Assembly (NCBI GenBank): GCA_037625715.1
Contig: JASJHQ010000058.1
Coordinates: 1 to 58,493, forward strand
From: JABAYQ01 sp018608925
GTDB taxonomy: Bacteria > Bacteroidota > Bacteroidia > Flavobacteriales > UBA7312
Direction of reading: 5' to 3'
Length of the DNA stretch: 58,493 bases
Numbering within the stretch: the first letter of the stretch is position 1; the number at the start of each line of letters is the position of its first letter. Below are positions 33,174 through 42,049 of this stretch, piece after piece. A program made the position numbers and the translations under genes. The notes under the pieces are model-generated. The model saw nothing but the letters and a program-made list of their open reading frames with translations. It was not told the DNA's origin and did no database searches.

Positions 33174-35772
33174 AAAATTTATATTTAATTGAGCCTACCA
33201 GATAACCCCCTATCACAGAAATAATTCTTTCTTCAATGTAGTTGTCATTAGTTACATTTTCAATTGCTTCGTTATTAGAGGTGTTTAAAATGTCTTTTCC
33301 TATTATACTATACGTCCAACTTGACTTTGGTTTATGGTATTTAAGAGTAGGGTTAATAGAATACCTTGTTATAATTTCACTTTCTGAAACATATTGATTA
33401 ATTGTGTTGCTAACGCTCAACTTTAATTTTTTGTAGTTTAAAAAGAGATTAATAAATGGCTGGCTAGTTTCAATATAACTAAGTATGTTGTTGCTTAAGT
33501 TTTCTATCTGGTTTTTCCTAAGATAATATCCAAGTTCAAAATTAAAGAAAGGAGACTCAAAATTAGATATAATTTTAAATCCTGTAGACAAGGATCTTGT
33601 TTTGGTTTGTTGGTAGATATTCTGAAGAAAACTTCCTGATTCTCTAGAAAGAATAGAGTTATCTATAGAAAGGGAAAACGGAAAACTGCTAAAGTTTTTT
33701 TCAAAGGATAGACTAGCTAAGAGCTGCTTTTTTTTACTGTCAGGGCTGACTTGGTCGCAGTTACTAATGTAGCTTAAGTTAGTAGCTGTATTTGTAGTAT
33801 AAATATTTTCACCGAAACTTAATGAGCCATGAAAATTAATAAATGTTGCAGAAAATGAGTCGTAAAGATTGTAATTTAAACTCCAGTCTTGATAGGTTTC
33901 GAAATTGTTAAGATTAATATTTCCGTCATTATAAACGGTGTTATAGTCTGCAACATATGCCTGCTCAATTAAATGTCTCGCCGATGGGTGTTTATTGCTG
34001 TTTTTATAAGAAAAAGATATGCGGTGTGAGTTGCTGAAATTCAAAATAATGGAGGCGTATGGAAGTAAGTTTTGGATTGTGTACTCTTTATTCCTTTCAA
34101 TTGTGCTGTAAATAGTTCCAAACTCATAGTTAAAAAAGGACTTATTGACTTTGCTTATCATAACTCCTGCTTGATTTTCTACATCATTAATTTTCACATC
34201 ATTTAATAAGTCGTTAGAGTCAGATTTTGTTTTAAACGAATTTATATTATTTGCTACTTTATAGCTTAATTCTAAAACGAATTTGTTGTTAATATTCTTA
34301 TTTAATTTATTGTTTAGGCCAAAGGAGCTTTGGTTGTTGTTTACGTCTTGATTAAACACATAATTAACAGGAAATTCTAATTCTAAAAAAGGTTCGTTTG
34401 AGTCAATTAATAAATGACTTTTATTTTTTTTGATAGAGTGAAAAAGTGAGCTTTCAAACAATAAGCTTTTATTGATTTTTCTTTTGTATTGGACGTTTTG
34501 CCCCAACGAATATTCATTTTGATCTCTTTGCTCCACGATTTTGGTATTGTTAAAAACATCATTATTGTTAATGTTGTTGTTATTTATTGAGAAATGTAAA
34601 ACATGCTGCAATACTGTCTTGTCATTTGCTTTAAATATAGTCTTTGAAAAAGTATTATTATATAAAGACTTCCCATTTGTATTGCTATTAATAATGTTTT
34701 GAGTTCCATCAAAGAATCGTTGGTTAGACAACTGATTTTCTAATTGGCTTACCCTATCAAATAAAGTATAAAAATTTACTTTGAGCTTTTGACTAGGATT
34801 TAAAGATAAGTTTAATCCAGTGAAATTTTCCTGTTTCTTTTCTACCTTATCATTATTTATCAAAAATGATGCGTTAGATAAATTTAAATTTAAAGAAGTC
34901 TTAGTGTAGCCTTCTGTCATGCTTTCAATTCCACCCTGGAAGTTAATGTAGTCTTCAATAGTAAATACCTGATTACCTAAATTGTTAGAGTTTGCTATTA
35001 GATAGGCATTCATTTTCTTTTTGAAGGAAAATACGTTTGCGTTAGCCTCATACCTGTTTTTGACTCCTGCTGAAATATTCGAGTTTCCTTTTATGCGTTG
35101 TTTAAACTTATCTTTTATTTTAACATTCAGTGCTGTCTTGTCAGAGGAAGAAAAGTTTGATAAGTCGTAGCTGTCCTCATAGTTTTCATATTTTGAAACT
35201 CCCTTAATCATTTCAGAGGAAATGTTATTCAACGCTAATTGGTGTTGATCTCCAAAGAACTCTTTACCATCAATTAATAAATTGTCAATTTTTTTGCCAT
35301 TGGAGTTTATTTTACCATTCTTATCTATGTTAATTCCAGGAAGTTTTTTAAGTATATCGCTAAGGTTTTCTTCACTCCCGTTAGTAAGGTTTTCTAAGTT
35401 GTAATCAGTGGTATCCTCTTTTATTATTAGGTCTAAAGCTTTGGCTGTAACAATAACATTATCAATTATCTGGGGATCAATTTTTAAGTTAAAAGAAATA
35501 GTTTGATCTGAAAAGATATCTTTTTTTTCTTCAAAGTTTTCATAGCCAATAAAGCTAACTCTAAAAGTCCTAATACCTGTAGAGCTATTTAATTTGTAAT
35601 GACCAAATTCGTTGCAGATGGTATAGCTTATTAGTTCTATTCCTTTTTCATCATATATTTCTACATTGGCAAACGCAAGAGGGTTGTTGTCCCCGTCTTT
35701 TATGGTGCCATTTATTTCAATTTGCGACAAGGCTACTAATGGGGTGAATAGCAATAAAAAGATTTTTATCAT
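33172..35772 (-). CDS. Outer-membrane beta-barrel protein of the TonB-receptor superfamily
   Basis: An 866-residue outer-membrane protein. After a signal peptide (1-16), residues about 18-105 form a carboxypeptidase-regulatory-like domain (IEINGTIKDGDNNPLAFANV). A plug-like region with LSDILKKLPGINIDKNGKI and LLIDGKEFFGD follows (about 135-175), then a long Asn/Ser-rich beta barrel ending in the aromatic residue YKF. This matches the 'outer membrane beta-barrel family' that pairs with GLPGLI proteins. The gene lies 3 bases after the GLPGLI gene. The substrate is unknown; peptide or metal-related uptake is only a guess. Confidence 0.87.
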   Translation of the reverse strand: MIKIFLLLFTPLVALSQIEINGTIKDGDNNPLAFANVEIYDEKGIELISYTICNEFGHYKLNSSTGIRTFRVSFIGYENFEEKKDIFSDQTISFNLKIDPQIIDNVIVTAKALDLIIKEDTTDYNLENLTNGSEENLSDILKKLPGINIDKNGKINSNGKKIDNLLIDGKEFFGDQHQLALNNISSEMIKGVSKYENYEDSYDLSNFSSSDKTALNVKIKDKFKQRIKGNSNISAGVKNRYEANANVFSFKKKMNAYLIANSNNLGNQVFTIEDYINFQGGIESMTEGYTKTSLNLNLSNASFLINNDKVEKKQENFTGLNLSLNPSQKLKVNFYTLFDRVSQLENQLSNQRFFDGTQNIINSNTNGKSLYNNTFSKTIFKANDKTVLQHVLHFSINNNNINNNDVFNNTKIVEQRDQNEYSLGQNVQYKRKINKSLLFESSLFHSIKKNKSHLLIDSNEPFLELEFPVNYVFNQDVNNNQSSFGLNNKLNKNINNKFVLELSYKVANNINSFKTKSDSNDLLNDVKINDVENQAGVMISKVNKSFFNYEFGTIYSTIERNKEYTIQNLLPYASIILNFSNSHRISFSYKNSNKHPSARHLIEQAYVADYNTVYNDGNINLNNFETYQDWSLNYNLYDSFSATFINFHGSLSFGENIYTTNTATNLSYISNCDQVSPDSKKKQLLASLSFEKNFSSFPFSLSIDNSILSRESGSFLQNIYQQTKTRSLSTGFKIISNFESPFFNFELGYYLRKNQIENLSNNILSYIETSQPFINLFLNYKKLKLSVSNTINQYVSESEIITRYSINPTLKYHKPKSSWTYSIIGKDILNTSNNEAIENVTNDNYIEERIISVIGGYLVGSIKYKF

Positions 35773-35775
35773 ATT

Positions 35776-36531
35776 TTACATCTGAATCACTTTAATACTG
35801 ATGCTTCCTTCATTATCTTTATTGCGGTTTTCTTTTTTGTCACGTATTTCATTAAACTTTTTTCTACTGACCTTTTTTCCTTTTGAAGGGACTTTAATTT
35901 TTATAGGATTGTCGGAAACCTCTACATCAGTGGCCTCAATAGCTAAGTATTCAGAATTTACTTTTATAATTAGCCCTGGCAGTCCGCTATATGTTTTTGG
36001 CCCAGCATTAATTGGCACCTCGTTGGTGAACCATGCCTCCAGGCCTTTCTCGAATGAGCTAGTTGCTTTTTTACATTTATACCCTGCGATCACCTGTGTT
36101 TCGCTGCTTATTTGCCAATTGAAGTCCGTCTCATCTTCATGTATTAAAAATGTTTTTGATAAGATGCTTGTTTGATTGGTGGTTTTTTTGTCTTTAAAAT
36201 TTCGGTAGAAAATATCTATTTGATCTATTATTGTAGTAGTGATATTATTGTTTACTATTTCTTCACTTTTAGTTTTTTGATAAATAGACTCTCCGTTAAG
36301 GCTATAAAGTTCATATTCTTTTCCTTGTGAAATCTTTCTAGCTTCATCTTCTATTGCTTTTTGAAGTATTGCTTCCATTGCAGGAGACAATCCGCTTTCT
36401 TCAAATTGCTTAGACATATCAATTTTAGATGTATCACTTAAATTTATTTTTTCGAGATAGCTCACTTTTAAAGTTTGAGCTTGACAAAAGGAAACGAGGA
36501 TACATAGTAGTATCGTTAGATTTTTTTTCAT
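35776..36531 (-). CDS. GLPGLI-family exported protein
   Basis: A 251-residue protein with a signal peptide (1-18, SFCQAQ). The family-naming motif occurs as SGLPGLIIKVNSE, inside the usual context AWFTNEVPINAGPKTYSGLPG, after YKCKKATSSF. The C-terminal 40 residues are Lys/Arg/Asn-rich. GLPGLI proteins are periplasmic or surface proteins of unknown function found next to TonB-type receptors in Bacteroidota, and the receptor gene follows here after 3 bases. The two most likely act together at the outer membrane. Confidence 0.9.
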   Translation of the reverse strand: MKKNLTILLCILVSFCQAQTLKVSYLEKINLSDTSKIDMSKQFEESGLSPAMEAILQKAIEDEARKISQGKEYELYSLNGESIYQKTKSEEIVNNNITTTIIDQIDIFYRNFKDKKTTNQTSILSKTFLIHEDETDFNWQISSETQVIAGYKCKKATSSFEKGLEAWFTNEVPINAGPKTYSGLPGLIIKVNSEYLAIEATDVEVSDNPIKIKVPSKGKKVSRKKFNEIRDKKENRNKDNEGSISIKVIQM

Positions 36532-36588
36532 GGCAATTAGTACGTTAGTAAAAGAATTATTTAAGTCTGTAACGTTTTCTTAATCGAC

Positions 36589-38379
36589 TTATTGCTTATT
36601 TAAAATAAGAGCAGTTTTATTTTTCCCCACTAATTCTATAAGTTCTTTTTCGGGCGCTTCCATTACTTCTTTCACTGAGCCAAAATGACCAATTAACATT
36701 TCCACTGTTTTAGGGCCTATTCCACTAATCTTATCAAGCGAAGTGCCCAAGCTGGCTTTGCTTCTTCGATTTCTGTGGTGGTTTATTCCGAAACGGTGGG
36801 CTTCGTTTCTTAATTGCTGAATTATCTTTAAGCTTTCTGATCGTTTGTCTAAGTAAATAGGAATACTATCACCCGGGAAATAAATTTCTTCCAGTCTTTT
36901 TGCTATTCCTATTATGGCAATTGTATCGCTTAAGTTTAATTTGTCCAAGCTTTTTATCGCGGAGCTTAGCTGCCCTTTTCCGCCATCAATAACAATAAGC
37001 TGAGGTAATTCCGCGCCCTCGTTCAATAGCCTCGCATAGCGCCTGTAAACCACCTCTTCCATGGATGCAAAGTCGTCCGGGCCCACCACAGTTTTAATAT
37101 TATAATGGCGGTATTCTTTTTTGCTAGGTTTTGCATTTCGGAACACTACGCAGGCTGCTACCGGATTAGTTCCCTGAATGTTGGAGTTGTCGAAACACTC
37201 AATATATCGAGGCTTTCGGCTAAGGTGCAGATCGTGTTGCATTTGCTCCAAAACTCTTGTATTATCGAGCTTAATTCTAAGATCTTCGTTCTTTTTTATT
37301 CTGTCTTTTTGTAAATACTTTGCATTACGGAAAGACAGGCTTACTAGCTTTTGTTTGTCTCCAATTTTAGGAACGCTAACTTTATAATTATGCCAATAGC
37401 TATCAATTTCAATGTTTACATACGCTTCTTTGGAGTCGCTATCAAATCGCTGCCTTAGTTCGGTAATTGCCATTATAAGAATCTCCTCATCGCTTTCTTC
37501 CAGCTTCTTTTTTAGTTCTAGACTTTGAGACTGAATTATAGAGCCATTAGCAACTTTCAAAAAATTGACGTAAGCATAATCCTTATCTGAAGCAATGGAA
37601 TAGACATCTACATTGTTAATAGTAGGACTTACGATGGATGATTTGGACTGATAGTTTTCCAAAAGATCTATTTTGTCTTTTATTTCTTTAGCCTGTTCGA
37701 AATCTAGCTGTTCCGAAAAGGTTTTCATTACCCCTTTAAAATGTTGGATAACAGATCGTATATTTCCTTTTAATAGTTGCTTTATTTGCTGAATATCTTG
37801 TTCGTAATCTTGAGCTGACTGTAAGTCTACGCATGGTGCTTTACAATTGCCAATATGGAACTCGAGACAAACTTTAAACTTTTTCTGAGTTATGTTTTCT
37901 TCTGATAAATTTAGTTTGCATGTTCGAAGAGGGTATAGCTGACGAATAAAACTTAAAAGAGTATTAACTAATTGAGGATTGGTATATGGCCCAAAGTATT
38001 GAGAGCCATCCTTGATTAGTTTTCTGCTTGAAAAAACTCTTGAAAAGCGTTCGTTTTTAATGCAAATCCATGGATAGGTTTTGTCATCCTTTAAAAGAAT
38101 GTTATAGCGTGGTTGGTATTTTTTTATAAGGTTATTTTCCAGCAGCAAAGCATCTATTTCGGAATCAACTACTACAACCTCAATTCGAGTAATTTTTTTT
38201 ACCAATACTTTGGTTTTACCATTTTCGTGGGTTTTCTGAAAATAGGAAGAAACTCTTCTTTTTAGATTTTTCGCTTTACCTATATAAATGATTTTATCCG
38301 TGTTATCATAGTACTGATAAACGCCCGGTTCGGTGCTAAGGTTTTGAAGTTGTTGCTTTATTTCGAAGGATACTTCCAT
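36589..38379 (-). CDS. uvrC: Excinuclease ABC subunit C
   Basis: A 596-residue nuclease subunit that makes both incisions in nucleotide excision repair. The N-terminal GIY-YIG domain reads PGVYQYYDNTDKIIYIGKAKNLKRRV. A UVR motif lies around FEQAKEIKDKIDLLE. The RNase-H-like C-terminal nuclease domain has ECFDNSNIQGTNPVAACVVF and VIDGGKGQL, and a helix-hairpin-helix pair closes the protein (SLDKISGIGPKTVEMLIGHFG). Length is normal. The ATG lies 5 bases after a perfect TATTTTTG element, so the mRNA is probably leaderless. Confidence 0.96.
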   Translation of the reverse strand: MEVSFEIKQQLQNLSTEPGVYQYYDNTDKIIYIGKAKNLKRRVSSYFQKTHENGKTKVLVKKITRIEVVVVDSEIDALLLENNLIKKYQPRYNILLKDDKTYPWICIKNERFSRVFSSRKLIKDGSQYFGPYTNPQLVNTLLSFIRQLYPLRTCKLNLSEENITQKKFKVCLEFHIGNCKAPCVDLQSAQDYEQDIQQIKQLLKGNIRSVIQHFKGVMKTFSEQLDFEQAKEIKDKIDLLENYQSKSSIVSPTINNVDVYSIASDKDYAYVNFLKVANGSIIQSQSLELKKKLEESDEEILIMAITELRQRFDSDSKEAYVNIEIDSYWHNYKVSVPKIGDKQKLVSLSFRNAKYLQKDRIKKNEDLRIKLDNTRVLEQMQHDLHLSRKPRYIECFDNSNIQGTNPVAACVVFRNAKPSKKEYRHYNIKTVVGPDDFASMEEVVYRRYARLLNEGAELPQLIVIDGGKGQLSSAIKSLDKLNLSDTIAIIGIAKRLEEIYFPGDSIPIYLDKRSESLKIIQQLRNEAHRFGINHHRNRRSKASLGTSLDKISGIGPKTVEMLIGHFGSVKEVMEAPEKELIELVGKNKTALILNKQ

Positions 38380-38384
38380 TAGGT

Positions 38385-38392
38385 CAAAAATA
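38385..38392 (-). promoter_or_regulatory. -7 promoter element (TATTTTTG) of uvrC
   Basis: Exact TAnnTTTG match on the minus strand with only 5 bases to the uvrC ATG. Confidence 0.55.
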
Positions 38393-38531
38393 CGGATTTA
38401 TAAAAGTAAAAATCCTCCTATTTAAACTATAAATAAGGTCGCCAACTTTTAATCACTAGTTTTTTTATTTTTCTGTTGCTTGTGGTTTTTACTATCTTTA
38501 CTATCCTTAAACACCCATAAATCAACTTTAA

Positions 38532-39290
38532 ATGAATCAAAAACAAATCTTTTTTGAAAATGCATCAGGCTATAAATTAGCGGCAAAATTAGAAATGCCA
38601 GAAGAACCCGTATTGGGATATGCCCTTTTCGCCCACTGCTTTACTTGTAATAAAAACTTCCTTGCTGTTCGTAATATTGGCCGAGCTCTTAATAAAGCTG
38701 GAATTGCTGTTTTGCGTTTCGACTTTACCGGATTAGGGGAGAGTGAAGGTGCTTTCGAACAGACCAATTTTTCTTCTAATGTCCAAGATTTAGTTGCCGC
38801 CGCTCGATATTTGCAAGAACATCACCAAGCACCAAAAATTATTATAGGCCACTCCCTTGGCGGTGCAGCTGTTGTTTTTGCAGCACAACAAATTTCTAGC
38901 ATTAAGGCGATTGCTACTCTAGGAGCTCCTTCTAATCCTCAGCATGTTACCCACCTTTTAAAGTCCGGCATTAAAGAAATAGAACGGAATGGAGAAGCCG
39001 TTTTAAAGATAGGCGGACGTAAATTTAAGATTCAAAAGCAGTTTCTAGATGACTTGAACGAAAAGAATATGGAAGAAACCATTCGTGGATTGAAACTTCC
39101 TCTTTTAGTTTTACACTCTCCTCAAGATACCACGGTAGGAATTGAAAATGCAGCACAGATTTATCAAGCAGCTTGGCACCCAAAAAGTTTTATTTCGTTA
39201 GATGGGGCCGATCATTTGCTTAGCAACAAACGAGATTCGTTATACGCTGGCGATATGATTGCTCATTGGTCAGCACGCTATATCAACTAA
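38532..39290 (+). CDS. Alpha/beta hydrolase
   Basis: A 252-residue alpha/beta hydrolase without signal peptide. The nucleophile elbow GHSLGG has Ser108, the oxyanion-side segment is ALFAHCFTCN, and the later LHSPQDTTVGIENA and GADHLLSN supply the acid and histidine. The sequence resembles the hydrolase half of hydrolase/OsmC fusion proteins, but here no OsmC domain follows; 252 residues end after the hydrolase fold. Substrate unknown, most likely a small ester or thioester. The downstream FMN protein starts 54 bases later on the same strand. Confidence 0.83.
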   Translation: MNQKQIFFENASGYKLAAKLEMPEEPVLGYALFAHCFTCNKNFLAVRNIGRALNKAGIAVLRFDFTGLGESEGAFEQTNFSSNVQDLVAAARYLQEHHQAPKIIIGHSLGGAAVVFAAQQISSIKAIATLGAPSNPQHVTHLLKSGIKEIERNGEAVLKIGGRKFKIQKQFLDDLNEKNMEETIRGLKLPLLVLHSPQDTTVGIENAAQIYQAAWHPKSFISLDGADHLLSNKRDSLYAGDMIAHWSARYIN

Positions 39291-39344
39291 TTATAGCTAT
39301 TAATTTTAATCCGAATCTTTAGAGATTCAATAACTTATACCCTC

Positions 39345-40901
39345 ATGAAAGTACGTTCAGTTTTTATCTTTTTATCTTTTTTAACTCTTTTTCTAACTGG
39401 ACTTACTTGTCTTTTTTGGCAACCGGTACTTTGGAGCTTAGCCTTTACTTTGCCCATAATTTTATTGGGTTTTTACGATGTGACACAAAAGCGACAAACC
39501 ATTCGTCGTAACTTTCCTATAATTGGACATTTCCGCTATATGCTTGAAGCCGTCCGCCCGGAAATTATGCAATACTTTGTTGAAACGGACACACAAGGGA
39601 GACCAATTAATCGAATGTTCCGAAGCCTTATTTACCAAAGAGCAAAGGATGTAAACGATACAGTTCCTTTCGGAACCCAAATGGACGTATACCGCTCTGG
39701 TTATGAATGGATGGATCATTCGATGTATGCTGTTGATGATAGTAAAATAGATGCAAAACCAAGAGTTGATGTAGGCGGAAAGTATTGTACACAACCTTAT
39801 TCTGCCAGTCTACTTAATGTTTCTGCAATGAGTTATGGATCCTTGAGTAAGAATGCTGTTTTAGCGTTAAATAAAGGAGCGAAAATGGGAGGCTTTGCCC
39901 AGAACACAGGGGAAGGATCTATTAGCCCTTATCATTTAGAGCCAAAAGGCGATCTTATTTGGCAAATAGGAACGGGCTATTTTGGCTGTAGAACTAAAGA
40001 TGGTTCCTTCTGTGCTGATTCTTTTGCAAAAAGAGCAGCTTTAGATTCGGTTCGGATGATTGAAATTAAAGTCTCTCAAGGGGCAAAACCAGGCCATGGG
40101 GGAATTCTGCCTGCAGCAAAAAACACACCTGAAATAGCTGCTATTCGAGATGTAGAGCCACATGTCGACGTACACTCTCCTCCAAGTCACTCCGCATTTT
40201 CTAACCCTAAGGAATTGATCGAATTTATTTCTTTGTTACGTCAGCGCTCCAACGGAAAACCGATCGGATTTAAACTATGTACAGGTAAAAAACAAGAATT
40301 TATAGATATCTGTAAAGCCATGGTTGAAACTGGAATAACTCCAGACTTTATTACCATCGACGGCGGAGAAGGTGGAACCGGCGCTGCTCCGGTAGAATTT
40401 TCTAACTCATTAGGCGCACCACTTAGAGATGGTCTCTCTTTTGCCTACGACACTTTGGTTGGCTATGGCTTAAAAGACGAGATTAAGCTCATCGCTTCAG
40501 GAAAAATACTTACTGGTTTTCATATTGCTCGTGCCTTAGCATTGGGTGCCGATATGGTAAATTGTGCTCGAGCTATGATGATGGCTATCGGATGTATTCA
40601 GGCTCTAGAATGTAACACCAATAAATGTCCGGTTGGTGTAGCCACTCAAAACAAATCTCTCATGAGGGGCTTGGATGTAAATAACAAATCGGTTCGGGTA
40701 GCAAATTTTCATAGAAAAACCCTGAAGAGTTTTACGGAGTTGATTGCGGCATCGGGCTTAAGAACTCCAGAAGAGCTCAATCGTAAACACATCAACAGAC
40801 GTATTGGAATAAACCTTATTAAAAAGTACGAAGAAATTTTCCCATATACTGAAAAAGAGTCTCTACTTTTAAATAATTTCTCTCATGAAAGCAGAAACTA
40901 A
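39345..40901 (+). CDS. FMN-binding glutamate synthase family protein, membrane-anchored
   Basis: A 518-residue protein. Two N-terminal hydrophobic helices (about 5-21 and 26-43) anchor it. The rest is the FMN-binding barrel of glutamate synthase: SAMSYGSLSKNAVLALNKGA, NTGEGSISPYH, QGAKPGHGGILPA, the flavin phosphate loop IDGGEGGTGAAP, and a cysteine cluster CIQALECNTNKCPVGVATQ that would hold an iron-sulfur centre. It lacks the glutaminase domain, so it is not a full GltB. The catalysed reaction of such stand-alone proteins is not established. It is probably co-transcribed with the hydrolase upstream and ends at a strong bidirectional terminator. Confidence 0.87.
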   Translation: MKVRSVFIFLSFLTLFLTGLTCLFWQPVLWSLAFTLPIILLGFYDVTQKRQTIRRNFPIIGHFRYMLEAVRPEIMQYFVETDTQGRPINRMFRSLIYQRAKDVNDTVPFGTQMDVYRSGYEWMDHSMYAVDDSKIDAKPRVDVGGKYCTQPYSASLLNVSAMSYGSLSKNAVLALNKGAKMGGFAQNTGEGSISPYHLEPKGDLIWQIGTGYFGCRTKDGSFCADSFAKRAALDSVRMIEIKVSQGAKPGHGGILPAAKNTPEIAAIRDVEPHVDVHSPPSHSAFSNPKELIEFISLLRQRSNGKPIGFKLCTGKKQEFIDICKAMVETGITPDFITIDGGEGGTGAAPVEFSNSLGAPLRDGLSFAYDTLVGYGLKDEIKLIASGKILTGFHIARALALGADMVNCARAMMMAIGCIQALECNTNKCPVGVATQNKSLMRGLDVNNKSVRVANFHRKTLKSFTELIAASGLRTPEELNRKHINRRIGINLIKKYEEIFPYTEKESLLLNNFSHESRN

Positions 40902-40908
40902 CAATAGC

Positions 40909-40949
40909 AATAAACCCACCTTGTTAAATTATAATAAGGAGGGTTTATT
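40909..40949. terminator. Bidirectional terminator
   Basis: AATAAACCC-A-CCTT (from 40909) pairs with AAGG-A-GGGTTTATT (to 40949) around a 13-base AT loop. T-rich sequence follows on the right. It separates the FMN protein gene from the convergent lipoprotein genes. Confidence 0.75.
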
Positions 40950-41309
40950 TTACTCTGTATTTATTAATTGAATAGAATCTACCGATCGAATAACAAACTC
41001 ATAATCACCATTAAACCCTTGGCTATAATATCCTATTAAAGTGCTTTTTTGGCCGTTATTTAGCGAATACTCTACTTTCCCTTCATTGTATTCCCCCATG
41101 CTTTTTAAGAAATGCTTTTCTTTATCATTAGCTTTTACTATAAAAAAAGAGGAGTCTACTTCATCTGTGTAATACCAAACATATAAACTAACCTTTACAG
41201 AATCACCTGTATCGTTTTTAGTATTTAGCTCAAGACCCTTATAGAAAAGCGAAGATTTAGTACAAGCAAACAAGCTGCAAATAATGGTTATTAAAAGGAT
41301 GTTTTTCAT
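40950..41309 (-). CDS. Small lipoprotein (paralogue 2)
   Basis: A 119-residue lipoprotein. From ATG 41309 the signal peptide MKNILLITIICSLFAC ends in a lipobox with Cys16. An in-frame ATG at 41324 overlaps the upstream stop codon (TAATG) and is an alternative start that would add five residues. The body shares a layout with its upstream neighbour: LYLKKKQLELSV-like opening (here LFYKGLELNTKNDTG), a WINPEESYGEGSILYSINDGEKK-like segment (here FLKSMGEYNEGKVEYSLNNGQKS), then GYYSQGFNGDYEFVIRSVDSIQLI. The two genes are therefore a tandem duplication. Function unknown; no known domain recognised. Confidence 0.75.
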   Translation of the reverse strand: MKNILLITIICSLFACTKSSLFYKGLELNTKNDTGDSVKVSLYVWYYTDEVDSSFFIVKANDKEKHFLKSMGEYNEGKVEYSLNNGQKSTLIGYYSQGFNGDYEFVIRSVDSIQLINTE

Positions 41310-41323
41310 GGAATAATTAGTCA

Positions 41324-41713
41324 TTAATTTTCAATTTCACTTCTAATTACTATAAGCTGGGTAGAGTCTTCCGAGTGAATAATAAGTTCGTATTCTCCAT
41401 TGATGGAGCTTATAACATAGCCTTCAATATATTTTTTTTCTCCATCGTTAATAGAGTATAAAATAGAACCTTCGCCATAGGACTCTTCGGGATTTATCCA
41501 TAAAAATTCTGCTTTTTCGTTAGCATTAACATAAATAAACATGGAATCTTTTTGGGTGTTGCGCTCCAGAAAAACACCAACCTTTTTTGAGAATTCTGTT
41601 TTATTTTCTACGCTTAGCTCTAGTTGCTTCTTCTTAAGATATAAGCTTTCATCACAAGAAAAAAGACTGAATAACATAATGATTGTAAAAAGTGGTTTTT
41701 TTATCTGTTTCAT
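41324..41713 (-). CDS. Small lipoprotein (paralogue 1)
   Basis: A 129-residue lipoprotein with signal peptide ending LFSC (Cys20 in MKQIKKPLFTIIMLFSLFSC). The body is beta-rich and ends NGEYELIIHSEDSTQLIVIRS, closely paralleling the downstream gene's NGDYEFVIRSVDSIQLI. Its stop codon overlaps a possible start of that gene, and it lies 4 bases after the small secreted protein gene, so three small envelope genes share one transcript. Unknown function. The block SYGEGSILYSINDGEKKYIEG looks like the conserved core of this local family. Confidence 0.75.
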   Translation of the reverse strand: MKQIKKPLFTIIMLFSLFSCDESLYLKKKQLELSVENKTEFSKKVGVFLERNTQKDSMFIYVNANEKAEFLWINPEESYGEGSILYSINDGEKKYIEGYVISSINGEYELIIHSEDSTQLIVIRSEIEN

Positions 41714-41717
41714 TTCG

Positions 41718-41909
41718 TTAATTATTAAAATAAACTAGTCTATAATCACTTACTGCGTCAACGCTTTTAACAAGTTTCACATCGTGTTGTATTGTAGGTG
41801 ATTTGGAGATTAGCTCTTCCAAACTCATACAACTTCCTTTTGGGTATGTGGTTTGAGCAAATGAGCTTACAGAAACAAATAATAGCATTAAATTAATAAG
41901 TTTTTTCAT
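41718..41909 (-). CDS. Short secreted protein, possibly truncated
   Basis: A 63-residue product with a signal peptide (1-18, SSFAQ). The segment YPKGSCMSLEELISKSPTIQ resembles the N-terminus of a family of exported Bacteroidota proteins that usually start YPxGxYMSFEEhxxKxPS and continue for 100 residues or more. Here the frame stops after SDYRLVYFNN, and the next gene starts 4 bases later, so this may be a remnant whose 3' part was lost when the lipoprotein genes arrived. It could also be a genuine short secreted protein. The resemblance is from memory and needs a database comparison. Confidence 0.5.
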   Translation of the reverse strand: MKKLINLMLLFVSVSSFAQTTYPKGSCMSLEELISKSPTIQHDVKLVKSVDAVSDYRLVYFNN

Positions 41910-42049
41910 TTTAAGTGTATTTTTTTTGTGCCTACTTCAAAATTTAAATCGTTTTTCGGATTGTTCCGACTTTAATATTGGGCACTCGAAAAGATAAAAG
42001 GAGGGTAAAAACAACTGGCGATCGGCAGCTTGTTTTGTAAATGTAAGAA

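Noticed and set aside
33172..36531. SusC/SusD polysaccharide utilisation locus
   Set aside because: The receptor pairs with a GLPGLI protein, there is no SusD-like gene, and no glycoside hydrolase is adjacent.
42000..42049. Near-palindrome CTGGCGATCGGCAG downstream of the lamin-tail gene as an operator
   Set aside because: It has two mismatched pairs and lies downstream of the gene; no related copy was seen elsewhere in the window.
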